A DNA stretch of 63,127 bases from Paenibacillus antri (GCF_005765165.1 NZ_VCIW01000031.1:1-63127); one strand, 5' to 3'. Counted from the stretch's first letter, positions 25,739-35,035 are shown. Numbers and translations: made by a program. The notes: generated by a model from the sequence alone, not told the origin.

Positions 25739-26083
25739 ATGACGACGATCCTTGTCGTTCATCTGCCGACGAGCCGGAAGTTTCTCCTGATCGGCGCTTC
25801 GACGCCGGGACTCGCCGCGGTGTGCGACGCCGAAGGCGCGATGCATTGGCTGCCGGCGGAGGAGCTGAAGGTGTTCGAGTACGACGGGCGGCCGATCGAA
25901 CGGTACCGGTATATGCTCGAGCCTGCCGCTTCCCCCGCGCCGACGCCGACGCCGACGCCGAAGTCTAGCGAAGTCTGGGAAGACGTTCCGCTCGAAGCTT
26001 GCCCCGCCTGCGAAACGCCGGTACGCCAGGACACCCGCGAATGCCCGTCCTGCGGACTGACGCTCATCCTCGAGCAAGACTGA
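25739..26083 (+). CDS. zinc-ribbon protein of unknown function
   Basis: A 114-residue protein. The N-terminal half (MTTILVVHLPTSRKFLLIG) is a compact alpha/beta region. A Pro/Thr-Pro linker (SPAPTPTPTPK) joins it to a C-terminal zinc ribbon with CPAC and CPSC pairs. ATG at 25739 has an excellent ribosome site (GGAGGAGG, 8 bases). It is divergent from the helicase gene. No family name is recognised; the ribbon suggests nucleic-acid or protein contact. Confidence 0.75.
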   Translation: MTTILVVHLPTSRKFLLIGASTPGLAAVCDAEGAMHWLPAEELKVFEYDGRPIERYRYMLEPAASPAPTPTPTPKSSEVWEDVPLEACPACETPVRQDTRECPSCGLTLILEQD

Positions 26084-26346
26084 ACGTCGGGAGAAGGGCC
26101 CGCCCGCCAAGCCGCCATGCCAAGTTATCCCTCCGCGCCCCCTTCTCCTCGACTTCCCTTGGCTCAGCCGCAACCTACCATTTTCTTGAAAACGGGACTC
26201 CCGCAGCGCTTAAAAACGCCGGGATTCGCGCGGACGAAACGTCTTTCTACGTCGAGATCGCCTCGATAAGGGGCAACGGGGCTGAGCGAAGGGAAACCGA
26301 GGACAAGAGCCCTCGGGAGAGGAACTCGCCTGCGACCTGCCGAACG
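26084..26346. other. intergenic, nothing assigned
   Basis: About 260 bases between the zinc-ribbon gene and the convergent response regulator. It has no ORF with a ribosome site and no riboswitch core I can recognise. Confidence 0.5.
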
Positions 26347-26373
26347 AAAAAGGCGAAGCGCATCCGCCTCGCC
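26347..26373 (-). terminator. terminator of the YesN-like operon
   Basis: On the minus strand GGCGAGGCG GATG CGCTTCGCC is followed by TTTTTCG, 11 bases after the regulator stop. Confidence 0.8.
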
Positions 26374-26383
26374 CGCCGAACCG

Positions 26384-27976
26384 TCAAAACAAGTGGTTCC
26401 GCCACCCGTTGCCGGACGACTTCGACTCGCGGAATTCGGACGGCGTCATGCCGGTATGCCGCTGAAACACTTTCGTGAAATACCGCCGCTCCGCATAGCC
26501 GCTTAACGCGCCGATCTTCGTGACGCTCTTGTCGGTCATGAGCAGCAGCGACTTGGCGAGCTCCATTCGCTGCTTGGTGACGTATTCGACGAACGTCTCG
26601 CCGAAATGGTTCTTAAACAGCAAGCTGAAGTAGCTGCAGCTGATGCCGAGATGGTCCGCGACCTCTTCGACGCCGAGATCGGACGCCAACCGCCGGTCGA
26701 TATAGTCCTTCGCCGACATCATGAGCAGCTCGCTCGACTTCTTGTTGAGCGCCCGCTCCATCGCATGATCGACCAGCTGCACGATCGATTCCATGATGTC
26801 CTTCAAGCTCACCGTATGTTGCAGCTTCTTCCATACGGCCTCTTCCTCGGACTGCGACATGACGTCCATCTCCCGCATCTCTCGCAGCAGGTGAATGACG
26901 ACGTAATGCAGCACCGATTCCGGCAGCGCCGCCCGCTGCAGACGGCCGAGCGCCTGATCGATCCGGGCGCGGTCCTGCTGGCGCACGCCGGAGACGAGAC
27001 TATCGAGCGTCGTCCACCAGGCGCCTTCCGTCTCGGGCCGCTCGGCCAGCGTCTCCGAGACGGCGAGCAGCCGGCTCGTGCCCGCATGCTGCAGGAAGCT
27101 CCGCTGCAGCCGCTTATACGTCTCGGCGACCTCCGCGACCGCCACCGGGCGCGGGAAGACGCCGACGCTGACGCTCAGCTTGACGTTCGCCATGACGGCC
27201 GCCTGCGCCGCCTCCATCCAGCGGCTCGCCTCCGCCGCGTCGTACGCTTCGACGCCGCGCTCGACGAGCACGCACCACTCGCCTTCCCGGGCGTGCAGCG
27301 AGACGTATTTGATCGCGAACGGCTGCAGCGCCTCCTGCAGCACGTTCCCGACCGCGAAGTTCCACAGCTTCCGTTCTTTCTCGTCCCATTGCACCGACAA
27401 TCGGGAGTAATGGTCGACGTCGACGAGCATAACGACGTACGACGCATGCTCCGCCCACCCGTCCTCGTCCGCCAAGACGCGAAGCGCGCCTTCCGGCGGA
27501 AAGCCCATCAAGACGTCGTATAACGCCTTCTCGTACGCGAGATGCGCCACGCGGCCCCACTGCTTTTCCCGCTTCAGCTGTTCGGCCCGTTCGGCGCGAA
27601 TGTCGTCCGCCACGTTCCGGACGGTTCGCTCGAGCAGCTCGTAATCGATCGGCTTCAGAATGTAGTCCTTCGCGCCGTGCTTCAGCGCCGCGCGCGCGTA
27701 TTCGAACTCTTGATAACCGGTCAGCATCAAGACGTCGCAGTCCGCCCCCTCGGGGAGCGCGCGCGCTTCCGCGAGGAACGCCATCCCGTCCATGACGGGC
27801 ATCCGAATGTCGCAGAGCGCGATGTCGGGCCGGTGCGTCTTCAACGCTTCTAACGCTTCCGCCCCGTTCCGCGCCGTCGCGACGATGTCGAGACGCATCT
27901 CGTCCCACGGGAGCACCATCCGCAAATTTTGCAAAATCGGCAGCTCGTCGTCCACCAGCATTACCTTGAGTCTCAT
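26384..27976 (-). CDS. YesN-type response regulator, AraC output
   Basis: A 530-residue regulator. The receiver (1-120) has DD at 9-10, phospho-acceptor D56 (ALCDIRMP) and Lys in YILKPIDY. A long helical middle section follows. The C-terminal AraC helix-turn-helix (about 430-525) carries VEEVADHLGISCSYFSLLFKNHFGETF. ATG at 27976 overlaps the kinase stop (ATGA). The pair sits directly downstream of an ABC sugar importer on the same strand and probably activates it on sensing the sugar outside. Confidence 0.93.
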   Translation of the reverse strand: MRLKVMLVDDELPILQNLRMVLPWDEMRLDIVATARNGAEALEALKTHRPDIALCDIRMPVMDGMAFLAEARALPEGADCDVLMLTGYQEFEYARAALKHGAKDYILKPIDYELLERTVRNVADDIRAERAEQLKREKQWGRVAHLAYEKALYDVLMGFPPEGALRVLADEDGWAEHASYVVMLVDVDHYSRLSVQWDEKERKLWNFAVGNVLQEALQPFAIKYVSLHAREGEWCVLVERGVEAYDAAEASRWMEAAQAAVMANVKLSVSVGVFPRPVAVAEVAETYKRLQRSFLQHAGTSRLLAVSETLAERPETEGAWWTTLDSLVSGVRQQDRARIDQALGRLQRAALPESVLHYVVIHLLREMREMDVMSQSEEEAVWKKLQHTVSLKDIMESIVQLVDHAMERALNKKSSELLMMSAKDYIDRRLASDLGVEEVADHLGISCSYFSLLFKNHFGETFVEYVTKQRMELAKSLLLMTDKSVTKIGALSGYAERRYFTKVFQRHTGMTPSEFRESKSSGNGWRNHLF

Positions 27977-29802
27977 GCTCTCCCCTCGCCCGGCCCGTAT
28001 TTGGGAATATAACACTTAATGACGGCGCCTTGCCCGACGCCGGAGCAGACGAACAACCCGTATCTACGCCCGTATTGGATGCGAATCCGGTCGGCGACGC
28101 TGCGAAGGCCGAGGCCTCGCCGCTCCGGATTGACGACGTACTCTTCGGCCGATGCGGCGGCCGCCTCCGCTTCCTCCGCCGCCATGTAAGCGAAGCGCGC
28201 CAACGTCTCGTTCGCCATGCCGACGCCGTCGTCCTCGACCGTAATGGCGATCCGGTCGTTCTCCTCGGCGATCGTCACGCGGATCCGGCCCGGGCGATCC
28301 AACCCGTCGAACGCGTGCTGGATGCAGTTCTCGACGAGCGGCTGGAGCGTCAGCTTCTGGATCAGGAACTCCATCAGCTCCTCCGGCGCTTCGATGTCGT
28401 ATTCGAACCGATCGGCGAACCGATACCGCTGAATGTCCAAATAGCTTTTCAGATGCTCGATCTCCCGGCGAATCGGAATTTCTTCGCGGTCCTGGAAGCT
28501 GATGCGCAGCATATTCGCGAGCCGAAGCACCATCTGGCTGACCTTGCGCCCTTCGTTCTGGACCGCGAGCGCATTGATCGATTCGAGCGTATTAAACAGG
28601 AAATGCGGTTTGATTTGCGCCTGCAGCACCCGCATCTCGGCCTTCGTCTTGCGTTCCTGCTCCCGCTTGACGCGCCCGAGCAGCTCGTTCACGCGGGCGA
28701 TCAGGCTGTTGAGTCCGCGGGACAGGAGCGCCAGCTCGTCGTCGCCCTTCTCGTCGACGCGCAGCGCCAGATCGCCGCGCTCCACGAAGCGCATGAACCG
28801 GACGATCCGCACGATCGTCTTCGCGATGCGATTGATGAAGACGGCGAGGAACAGCAGCGCCGATACGAGCGACACCGCCATGATTCCTGCGATCCAGCGC
28901 AGGTACATCGTAATTTCGCTCGACAGCGACGTCCAGGGCGTCACCGAGAGCAGCCGCCAATCCTCGTCTTTGAGCCGAATGGAGGAGACGACGCTGTCGA
29001 CGCCCTCGAAGTCGAGACGGTCGCTTCGATACGCGGCCGCGCCGCCGCCTTGCCGGTCGTCGGCGAACGCCGCCAGCGCGCTCCCGTTCCGCGCGCCCGA
29101 GCTGTCGTACAACACGAGGCCGTCGGCGTTGACCAGGTAATACCGGGTATCATATACGTCTTCGTTAAAGCTGAAATACCGGAATACGCCTTCGATGGCG
29201 GAATTTTTAATTTGAACGAGCAGCATGCCCTCGTTCCGCAGCGTGCCGATATCCTTGACGACGCGGATTTGGGTGAACACGGGCTCGTACCCCGTCAGCT
29301 GCGGATGCTCATAAGGGCCGACCCACTTCGGCAAGCCGCCCCGGTCGACGACCGCGTCGTAGATCGGCTGCAGCCGGAACTCCTCGAACGGCAGCGCGGA
29401 GAAGCTCTCTTTGGAGTAGATTCTCACGATCCTTCCGTTGTCGAGGTTGTACATGAAGGCGTAGCTGACGGACGGGTGGTTCACGAGCAGCTCCCGGAAG
29501 TTCCGCTGCGTCTCGTTCAGCTCCAAATACTTGATCGCGTCCACGTCCTCGGACGAATAGACGGGGCTGCTCAGGGCGTCCTGCACCGCGGTGCTCGCGA
29601 TCGTGCTGTCCGTCACTTTATCCATCTCGCGGAAGACGAAGTCGATGTTCTGGCTGAGCGCCCGAAGCGTAATCTCCGCCTGCTGCGAATATTTCTTCTC
29701 GATCGTGTCGGCGACGAAGTAGTACGCCAGAATGCCGAGCAGGACGAGCGGGACGATGATGAAAGCGAAGAACGCCGTAAACAGCTTCACTCGCAGCGAC
29801 AT
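27973..29802 (-). CDS. YesM-type sensor histidine kinase
   Basis: A 609-residue kinase. TM1 (about 8-30), an extracellular dCache sensor of about 260 residues, TM2 (about 300-324), HAMP, then His_kinase with phospho-acceptor H400 (AQIKPHFLFNTLESI) and an HATPase domain (ENCIQHAF, DDGVGM, GLGLRSV). ATG at 29802 has GGGAGG upstream. It is translationally coupled to the YesN-type regulator and lies 34 bases after the second permease. It probably senses the extracellular sugar, perhaps through the solute-binding protein. Confidence 0.93.
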   Translation of the reverse strand: MSLRVKLFTAFFAFIIVPLVLLGILAYYFVADTIEKKYSQQAEITLRALSQNIDFVFREMDKVTDSTIASTAVQDALSSPVYSSEDVDAIKYLELNETQRNFRELLVNHPSVSYAFMYNLDNGRIVRIYSKESFSALPFEEFRLQPIYDAVVDRGGLPKWVGPYEHPQLTGYEPVFTQIRVVKDIGTLRNEGMLLVQIKNSAIEGVFRYFSFNEDVYDTRYYLVNADGLVLYDSSGARNGSALAAFADDRQGGGAAAYRSDRLDFEGVDSVVSSIRLKDEDWRLLSVTPWTSLSSEITMYLRWIAGIMAVSLVSALLFLAVFINRIAKTIVRIVRFMRFVERGDLALRVDEKGDDELALLSRGLNSLIARVNELLGRVKREQERKTKAEMRVLQAQIKPHFLFNTLESINALAVQNEGRKVSQMVLRLANMLRISFQDREEIPIRREIEHLKSYLDIQRYRFADRFEYDIEAPEELMEFLIQKLTLQPLVENCIQHAFDGLDRPGRIRVTIAEENDRIAITVEDDGVGMANETLARFAYMAAEEAEAAAASAEEYVVNPERRGLGLRSVADRIRIQYGRRYGLFVCSGVGQGAVIKCYIPKYGPGEGRA

Positions 29803-29836
29803 ACGTTCTTCCTCCCGCTCCTCTCTCCCGGCGGCG

Positions 29837-30664
29837 TCAGCCCTTCACGCTGCCCGCCGTGATGCCCTCGATAATTTTCTCCTGCAAGAATCCATATAAC
29901 ACCAGCACCGGCAGCACGCTGTACACGATGCCCGTGCAGATCAAAGCGTAATTCGTCTGATACGCGTCTCGGAAGCCGACCATGCCGGTCGGCAGCGTGC
30001 GCAGCGCATCCTTGCTGATGAAGAAGTTCGCCAGCAAATATTCGTTCCAGACGCCGAGGAAGTTGACGATGAACACGGTGACGAGCGCCGGCACGGTCAC
30101 CGGCAAGATGATCTGCGCGAACAATCGGATCGAGCCGAGGCCGTCCACGATCGCGGCTTCCTCCAGCTCGCTCGGGATCGACCGCATGAACGCCGCGATC
30201 AGCAGCACGCTGATCGGCAGCGCGCCGGCCGTATAAGGCAAGTATAGCGACCAATGCGTGTTCAGGATACCTAAATCTTTCACGAGAATGTACTGTGCGA
30301 TGAACAATACGTTGCCCGGAATGAGCATGCCGATCAAGACGAATTGATAAATCCACCGACTCGTCCGCGCCAGCTTCATCCTCGCGAGCGCGAACGCCGT
30401 CGCCGCCGCCAGAAGCACCCCCGAGAGGGAGGAGGCGAACGATAAATACAAGCTATTGAAGAAGTACACGTTGATCTTCGCCTTCACCCACGCTTCGACG
30501 TAGTTCTCGAACATCCAGCGGGTCGGCAGACCGAACGGACGCTCCGCGATCTGCAGGTTGTCCTTGAACGACGAGAACACGACGAAGACGAACGGGAACA
30601 ACACGGCGACCACGTAACCCATCAAGACGACATGCGGAAGGGCACGCTTCCATACGGTCGGCAT
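29837..30664 (-). CDS. sugar ABC transporter permease (MalG-type)
   Basis: A 275-residue permease with six predicted helices. The EAA loop reads LEEAAIVDGLGSIRLFAQIILP. ATG at 30664 shares one base with the stop of the MalF-type partner (TAATG), so expression is coupled. With the lipoprotein at 31.6 kb it forms an importer of the carbohydrate uptake-1 family (MalG/UgpE). The ATPase is missing, as is usual where MsmX-like ATPases serve several importers. Confidence 0.93.
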   Translation of the reverse strand: MPTVWKRALPHVVLMGYVVAVLFPFVFVVFSSFKDNLQIAERPFGLPTRWMFENYVEAWVKAKINVYFFNSLYLSFASSLSGVLLAAATAFALARMKLARTSRWIYQFVLIGMLIPGNVLFIAQYILVKDLGILNTHWSLYLPYTAGALPISVLLIAAFMRSIPSELEEAAIVDGLGSIRLFAQIILPVTVPALVTVFIVNFLGVWNEYLLANFFISKDALRTLPTGMVGFRDAYQTNYALICTGIVYSVLPVLVLYGFLQEKIIEGITAGSVKG

Positions 30665-31545
30665 TACAATTCCACCCTTTCCTGTCGTCTGACGACCAGC
30701 AGCTGATAGATCGCGGTGAGCAGCAGCGCGAAGACGAAGATGACGATCGACAGCGCCGTGCCGTACCCGTACTCCCCGTAATTGATCGCCTTCGTCACCA
30801 TGTAAGACGCCATGACCTCGGTCGAGCCGACCGGGCCGCCGTTCGTCATGACGAGCACGATATCGACGACCTTCATGGCGCCGGCGATCGACAGCATGAT
30901 TACGACCGAAACGATCGGGTTAATGAGGGGCACCGTAATGTGAATCGCCTTATGCCAGCCGGAGGCGCCGTCGATGTCGGCCGCTTCGTTCAGCTCCTTC
31001 GGAATGGCGAGTATTGCCGCCAGCACCAGCACGATGAAGAAGCCCATCCACTGCCAAGCGTTCGTCGCGAGCACGGCGAACATCGCCCACTTCATATCGG
31101 CCAGCCAGTAGATCGGTTCGATGCCGAACCAGCCGAGCGCCCGATTGAGCGGACCGACCTCGGGTTGATAAATAAAGCCCCATAGAATGCCGATGACCGA
31201 GGTCGACAAGATCGAAGGCACGAATACCGTCGTCTTGTAGAAGCCTTGGAACCTCTTGACCCCGCTGATCAATATCGCGAAAAAGACGATCAACGGCACC
31301 TGCACGAACGCCGCGAACAAGATGAAGACGATATTGTTATAGATCGCATTGATGAAGTCGTCGTCGCCGAACGCCTCCGCGAAGTTGCCGAAGCCGATGT
31401 ATCTCGGATCGTTCAGCCCGTTCCAATCCGTGAAGCCGTAGACGAGCGACGTGATCATCGGATAGACGAAGAACAGCACGTACAAAAATAACGTCGGAAC
31501 GACGAACAGCGCATAAACGCCCGGATGCCGCATCGTGTCCTTCAT
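30664..31545 (-). CDS. sugar ABC transporter permease (MalF/UgpA-type)
   Basis: A 293-residue permease with six predicted helices (VYALFVVPTLFLYVLFFVYPMI at the start). The EAA loop is LNEAADIDGASGWHKAIHITVP. ATG at 31545 follows AGAGGGG. It lies 82 bases after the binding-protein gene, with a strong hairpin in the gap that may lower its expression relative to the lipoprotein. It pairs with the MalG-type subunit. Confidence 0.93.
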   Translation of the reverse strand: MKDTMRHPGVYALFVVPTLFLYVLFFVYPMITSLVYGFTDWNGLNDPRYIGFGNFAEAFGDDDFINAIYNNIVFILFAAFVQVPLIVFFAILISGVKRFQGFYKTTVFVPSILSTSVIGILWGFIYQPEVGPLNRALGWFGIEPIYWLADMKWAMFAVLATNAWQWMGFFIVLVLAAILAIPKELNEAADIDGASGWHKAIHITVPLINPIVSVVIMLSIAGAMKVVDIVLVMTNGGPVGSTEVMASYMVTKAINYGEYGYGTALSIVIFVFALLLTAIYQLLVVRRQERVEL

Positions 31546-31573
31546 TGGCGCGATTCCCCTCTCTGGATACGAA

Positions 31574-31606
31574 GGCGCCGCCCGTCTCTTCCGTCCGGGC
31601 GGCGCC
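31574..31606 (-). terminator. intercistronic attenuating hairpin
   Basis: GGCGCCGCCCG / CGGGCGGCGCC is an 11-bp perfect stem between the binding-protein and permease genes, without a long U-run. It probably protects the upstream mRNA or terminates partially. Confidence 0.6.
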
Positions 31607-31627
31607 TCCGTTACCGTTCCTCGTTAT

Positions 31628-33031
31628 TTACTGCTGGCTGGCGTTCGCCGTATCCTGCACCTTCTGCATCGCTTCGCCGACTTGCTCCGGCGACGCTTGG
31701 CCCGCGATCAGCTTCTGGATTTGCGCTTCGGATTCTTTATAGACGTCGGATTGAACGACGGAGTCGAAGTGCGAGAACGCGCCGCCGGCCGTCTTCATGA
31801 GATTCATGACCTCTTTCACGATCGGGTCCTCGACCTTGGAGAGCGCGTCGTCGGACAGCTTCATCGAAGGCAATACGCCGTCCTCGAGCAAGCCGCGCAG
31901 CTGCATCTCGTCGTTGTACAGGTTCTTGATGAACGCCTTGACCGCCTTCAGCTCGTTCTCGTTTAGATTGGCGGAGAACCCGTATCCGTTGCCGTAGTTG
32001 CCGTTCACGAAGCTTTGGTCGCCGACGCCGTTCGGCACGGCCGGCATGTTGAAGTACCCGACTTTGCCCGTCAGGTCGAACGCTTGCTCCGGATCCTTGA
32101 ATACGGAGGAGCGCCAGCTGCCGTCGAACATCATGCCCGCCTTGCCCGTGACGAACTGGTTCAACATATCCGCGTACTCGAGACCGAGCTCGCCCTTCGT
32201 GAAATACCCCTTATCCACCCATTCCTTGTACTTCGCGAACGCCGCCACGACCTCCGGCGAGTTCCACTTCGCCGAGCCGGACAGGAAGCCGTTGATGGAC
32301 TCCGGACCCGCGTACCGGCCGATCATCGTATTGACCATCATAAGCGGCACCCATGCGCCCTTCGAGCCCATCGCGAACGGCGTGACGCCGTTCGACTTCA
32401 GCGTCTCCGCGGCCGCTTCGAGCTCCTCCCACGTCTTCGGCGGCGCGATGCCGTATTGCTCGAACATCGCTTGGTTATAGTAGAAGCCTTCCGTGTTCCC
32501 GCCGATCGGCAGGCCGTACACCTTGCCGTCCAGCGTAAATTGGCTCAGGTTCAAGAACTTATCCCCGATGCCGAGCTCCGCGAGAATCGGCGTCAGATCG
32601 AGGAGACGGCCCGCTGCCGCATATTTCAGCGCATCGCCCGTCCCGCCGAACAAGTCGAAGATTTTCGGCGGATTGCCCGCCGCCATCTCCGCGGGCAGCT
32701 TCGTGAACCGGTTGACCTGGTCCTCGACGCCGTCGAGCTCGAACGTCAGCCCCGGAATTTCCGCCTCGGTCGCGGCGACGACGTCGTCGAGAATCGCCTT
32801 GCGGAACTTCTGCGCTTCGCCGATCTGAATATGCCGGAGCGATACCGTGAACGGTTCGACCGTCTCCTCCTTCGGCTCTTCGGCCGGCTTCTCCGCCGGT
32901 TGCTCCGCGGCCGGTTCCGGCGCCGCCGGCGTCTCCCCGGCCGGTTCCGCTCCGTTCCCTCCCGCGCATCCCGCAAGCGCCAACGCAATGCCGAGAACAA
33001 GAATGCTTACTGATTTCAGCTGTTTCGTCAT
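31628..33031 (-). CDS. sugar ABC transporter solute-binding lipoprotein
   Basis: A 467-residue lipoprotein. The signal is MTKQLKSVSILVLGIALALA with lipobox LAGC (C22), then a Gly/Pro/Glu linker of about 40 residues and a family-1 binding fold. The GKAGMMFDGSWR motif is typical of MalE/UgpB-like proteins. ATG at 33031 is used; the upstream in-frame ATG would put charged residues before the signal. It is the first gene of the importer/sensor operon and is probably its most abundant product. Confidence 0.93.
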   Translation of the reverse strand: MTKQLKSVSILVLGIALALAGCAGGNGAEPAGETPAAPEPAAEQPAEKPAEEPKEETVEPFTVSLRHIQIGEAQKFRKAILDDVVAATEAEIPGLTFELDGVEDQVNRFTKLPAEMAAGNPPKIFDLFGGTGDALKYAAAGRLLDLTPILAELGIGDKFLNLSQFTLDGKVYGLPIGGNTEGFYYNQAMFEQYGIAPPKTWEELEAAAETLKSNGVTPFAMGSKGAWVPLMMVNTMIGRYAGPESINGFLSGSAKWNSPEVVAAFAKYKEWVDKGYFTKGELGLEYADMLNQFVTGKAGMMFDGSWRSSVFKDPEQAFDLTGKVGYFNMPAVPNGVGDQSFVNGNYGNGYGFSANLNENELKAVKAFIKNLYNDEMQLRGLLEDGVLPSMKLSDDALSKVEDPIVKEVMNLMKTAGGAFSHFDSVVQSDVYKESEAQIQKLIAGQASPEQVGEAMQKVQDTANASQQ

Positions 33032-33154
33032 TCTCTTCCAGACCTCCCCGTAACGTATCGCAACTTCGCGTTGCATCTTCATTATAGAATCCGTCCCCGG
33101 GAGCCCGGCAGGTTCACATTTGTATCATAGGGGGATAAATTCGTCTACAACGCG

Positions 33155-33181
33155 CAAAAAGGCGAGCCGCCGGCTCGCCTT
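33155..33181 (-). terminator. terminator of MEDS kinase gene
   Basis: On the minus strand AAGGCGAGCC..GGCTCGCC is followed by TTTTTGCG, directly after the stop at 33188. Confidence 0.85.
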
Positions 33182-33187
33182 CCCGTA

Positions 33188-34501
33188 TTAGTAGCTCCGC
33201 AGCGGGAACGACGCGGTAACGGTCGTACCCGCGCCCGGTTCGCTGACGACCTCGATCTCCGCTTCGAAGTGGTCCGCGAGCTTCTTGACCATGAACAAGC
33301 CGATGCCTTGTCCGCCGCGCTCGTCGTTCATCTTCTCGTATTTGCGAAACAGTCTCGACACCTGCTCCTCCGTCATCCCCACGCCCTCGTCGCGAACGCA
33401 GACCACCAAGCGGTCCTTGTCGCGGCGAACAAGGCATTCGACCTTCCCGCCTTCGTCGCTGTACTTGATCGCGTTGCTCGCCAGGTTGGAGACGATCAGC
33501 TTAAAGCCGATCGCGTTCGCCAGCATCGTCTCGTTCCCCGTCAGCTCTACGACGGAGGCGAAGCCGACGTTCTGCGTGCGCGCCTTGATCTCCATCATGC
33601 CGATCGTCTCCCGAACGAGCGGCGCGGGCGAGATGAGCCTCCGATGCCACAACGTCTCCGTGGACAACATCTCTTCCGTGTTAATAATATGCGATATTTC
33701 GTTATCGATGAGATCGACGTAGTCCACGATCGCCTGCAGCCGCTCGCGGTCGCGCGCCTCCGTCGCGCGATCCCCCACCAGCCTCGCGTACGCCTTGATC
33801 ACCGTCAGCGGATTGCGGACCTCATGGGACACCACGTGGACGAAATCGAGCTTCTGTCGGTACAAATCCATCTCCGTCTCCAACTCGACCTGGGCGGACA
33901 ACGTCGGGAAGATCATGCCGGCATTGCGCTTGTGGCGGTACAAGCTCGAATGGACGAGCGATTCGTCGGTCATCAAATATTCATGGGATTTCAGCAGCTC
34001 GTTCTGAATGGCGGCGGGCACCTTCATCGCGTCGTACGCGCACACCGTCAAATAGCCGAGCTCGTCGAGCGCCAAGTCGGCCTTGCATTCGTATTCGTGC
34101 AGCTTCCCCACGATATCGCGGCCGTCCTTCCAATCCACATGTCCCCACAACCGAACGTCTTGGTGCCGCAAGAAATGAGGCATTACGATATCGTCCAGAT
34201 TATCGAGCACGCGATCATACTCGAAGTCCTCGTACGTTCGATAAAATTCGTCCCGATCGATATGATGCACGTACGCGTTCAGCAGCCGTTCGTTCCATTC
34301 CCGAACAAGCCGCGAACGGATTTTTTCGTAATTCGCGGCCGTCTCGATGAAGATGACGACCTGCTCCAACTCGATCCCTTTGCGAATGAACGATGCCGCA
34401 TTGTTCACGTAACTTTCCTGGTCGCTGTGGAAGTACAAGATATGCGCTCCCGCCGGGACGGTCAGTGTACTTGTCAGCGAAATGCTTCGGATTCCCATCA
34501 T
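33188..34501 (-). CDS. orphan sensor kinase with MEDS domain
   Basis: A 437-residue soluble protein. About 15-175 is a MEDS-like RecA-derived sensory domain (AHILYFHSDQESYVNNAASFIRKG.. and VDWKD..), the family of DcmR. HisKA follows with H226 (VVSHEVRNPLTVIKAY) and an HATPase domain (SNLASNAIKYS, DEGVGM, GGQGIGLFMVKKLA). No membrane segment and no adjacent response regulator. ATG at 34501 has GGAGG 10 bases upstream. In Bacillus relatives MEDS kinases can feed sporulation or stress phosphorelays; here the partner is unknown. Confidence 0.88.
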   Translation of the reverse strand: MMGIRSISLTSTLTVPAGAHILYFHSDQESYVNNAASFIRKGIELEQVVIFIETAANYEKIRSRLVREWNERLLNAYVHHIDRDEFYRTYEDFEYDRVLDNLDDIVMPHFLRHQDVRLWGHVDWKDGRDIVGKLHEYECKADLALDELGYLTVCAYDAMKVPAAIQNELLKSHEYLMTDESLVHSSLYRHKRNAGMIFPTLSAQVELETEMDLYRQKLDFVHVVSHEVRNPLTVIKAYARLVGDRATEARDRERLQAIVDYVDLIDNEISHIINTEEMLSTETLWHRRLISPAPLVRETIGMMEIKARTQNVGFASVVELTGNETMLANAIGFKLIVSNLASNAIKYSDEGGKVECLVRRDKDRLVVCVRDEGVGMTEEQVSRLFRKYEKMNDERGGQGIGLFMVKKLADHFEAEIEVVSEPGAGTTVTASFPLRSY

Positions 34502-34593
34502 GTAGTCTTCGCCTCCAAGCCTATCCCCCGGAAAGGGGTTTCCCTTATTTTACAATAGGGCAGACAAGTTTCATACAGCATTCCGGGCACAAA

Positions 34594-34626
34594 AAAAAAC
34601 CGCCCCCAACGTTCGCTGGGAGCGGT
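34594..34626 (-). terminator. terminator of cold-shock gene
   Basis: On the minus strand ACCGCTCCCA..TTGGGGGCGGT is followed by nine T residues. Confidence 0.92.
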
Positions 34627-34635
34627 CTTTGATGA

Positions 34636-34836
34636 TTACAATTTTACAACGTTCTCAGCTTGCGGACCGCGGTTGCCTTGAACGACGTTGAACTCAACGC
34701 GTTGGCCTTCGTCCAAAGACTTGTAGCCGTCGCCGACGATTGCGCTGAAGTGAACGAATACGTCATTGCCGCCTTCAACTTCGATGAAACCGTAGCCCTT
34801 CTCTGCGTTGAACCACTTAACTGTACCTGTTTGCAT
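34636..34836 (-). CDS. csp: cold-shock protein (CspA family)
   Basis: A 66-residue OB-fold RNA chaperone starting [23 protein letters not shown]1 (KGYGFIEV) and RNP2 (DVFVHF) are intact. It binds single-stranded RNA and melts structures in the cold. ATG at 34836 is the canonical start with GGAGGT upstream; the longer track ORF runs into the leader. The mRNA leader is about 130 bases from the likely promoter (34977-35005) and carries a strong hairpin. Confidence 0.96.
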   Translation of the reverse strand: MQTGTVKWFNAEKGYGFIEVEGGNDVFVHFSAIVGDGYKSLDEGQRVEFNVVQGNRGPQAENVVKL

Positions 34837-34886
34837 GTAACGTACCTCCAAAATTGGTTTACCCTTAATACTCCATTCCTTATCAG

Positions 34887-34950
34887 AAAGAAAAAAACAC
34901 ATTCCGAAAAGGGACGAGTGCAGCAAAAATGATCCCCTTACAGAATGTGT
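34887..34950 (-). promoter_or_regulatory. csp leader hairpin with U-tract (attenuator or hprK terminator)
   Basis: On the minus strand ACACATTCTGTAAGGGG pairs with CCCTTTTCGGAATGTGT and is followed by TTTTTTTCTTTC. It lies between the probable csp promoter and the csp start, so it is either a conditional terminator in the csp leader or the hprK terminator. Confidence 0.65.
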
Positions 34951-34976
34951 ATTAAGGTCTCATGTTTGACATTTTC

Positions 34977-35005
34977 AATGTATCATATCATCGAACGAAT
35001 TGCAA
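34977..35005 (-). promoter_or_regulatory. probable csp promoter
   Basis: Minus-strand TTGCAA (35005-35000), 17 bases, TACATT (34982-34977). This would give a leader of about 130 bases. Confidence 0.55.
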
Positions 35006-35035
35006 CCATGTTTTGTAAGCGGCTTCTTGGCCCGT

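Noticed and set aside
26084-26346. Riboswitch or small RNA in the 26.1-26.3 kb gap
   Set aside because: Several GC-rich inverted segments, but none matches the cores of TPP, c-di-GMP, glycine, SAM or T-box elements that I can recall.
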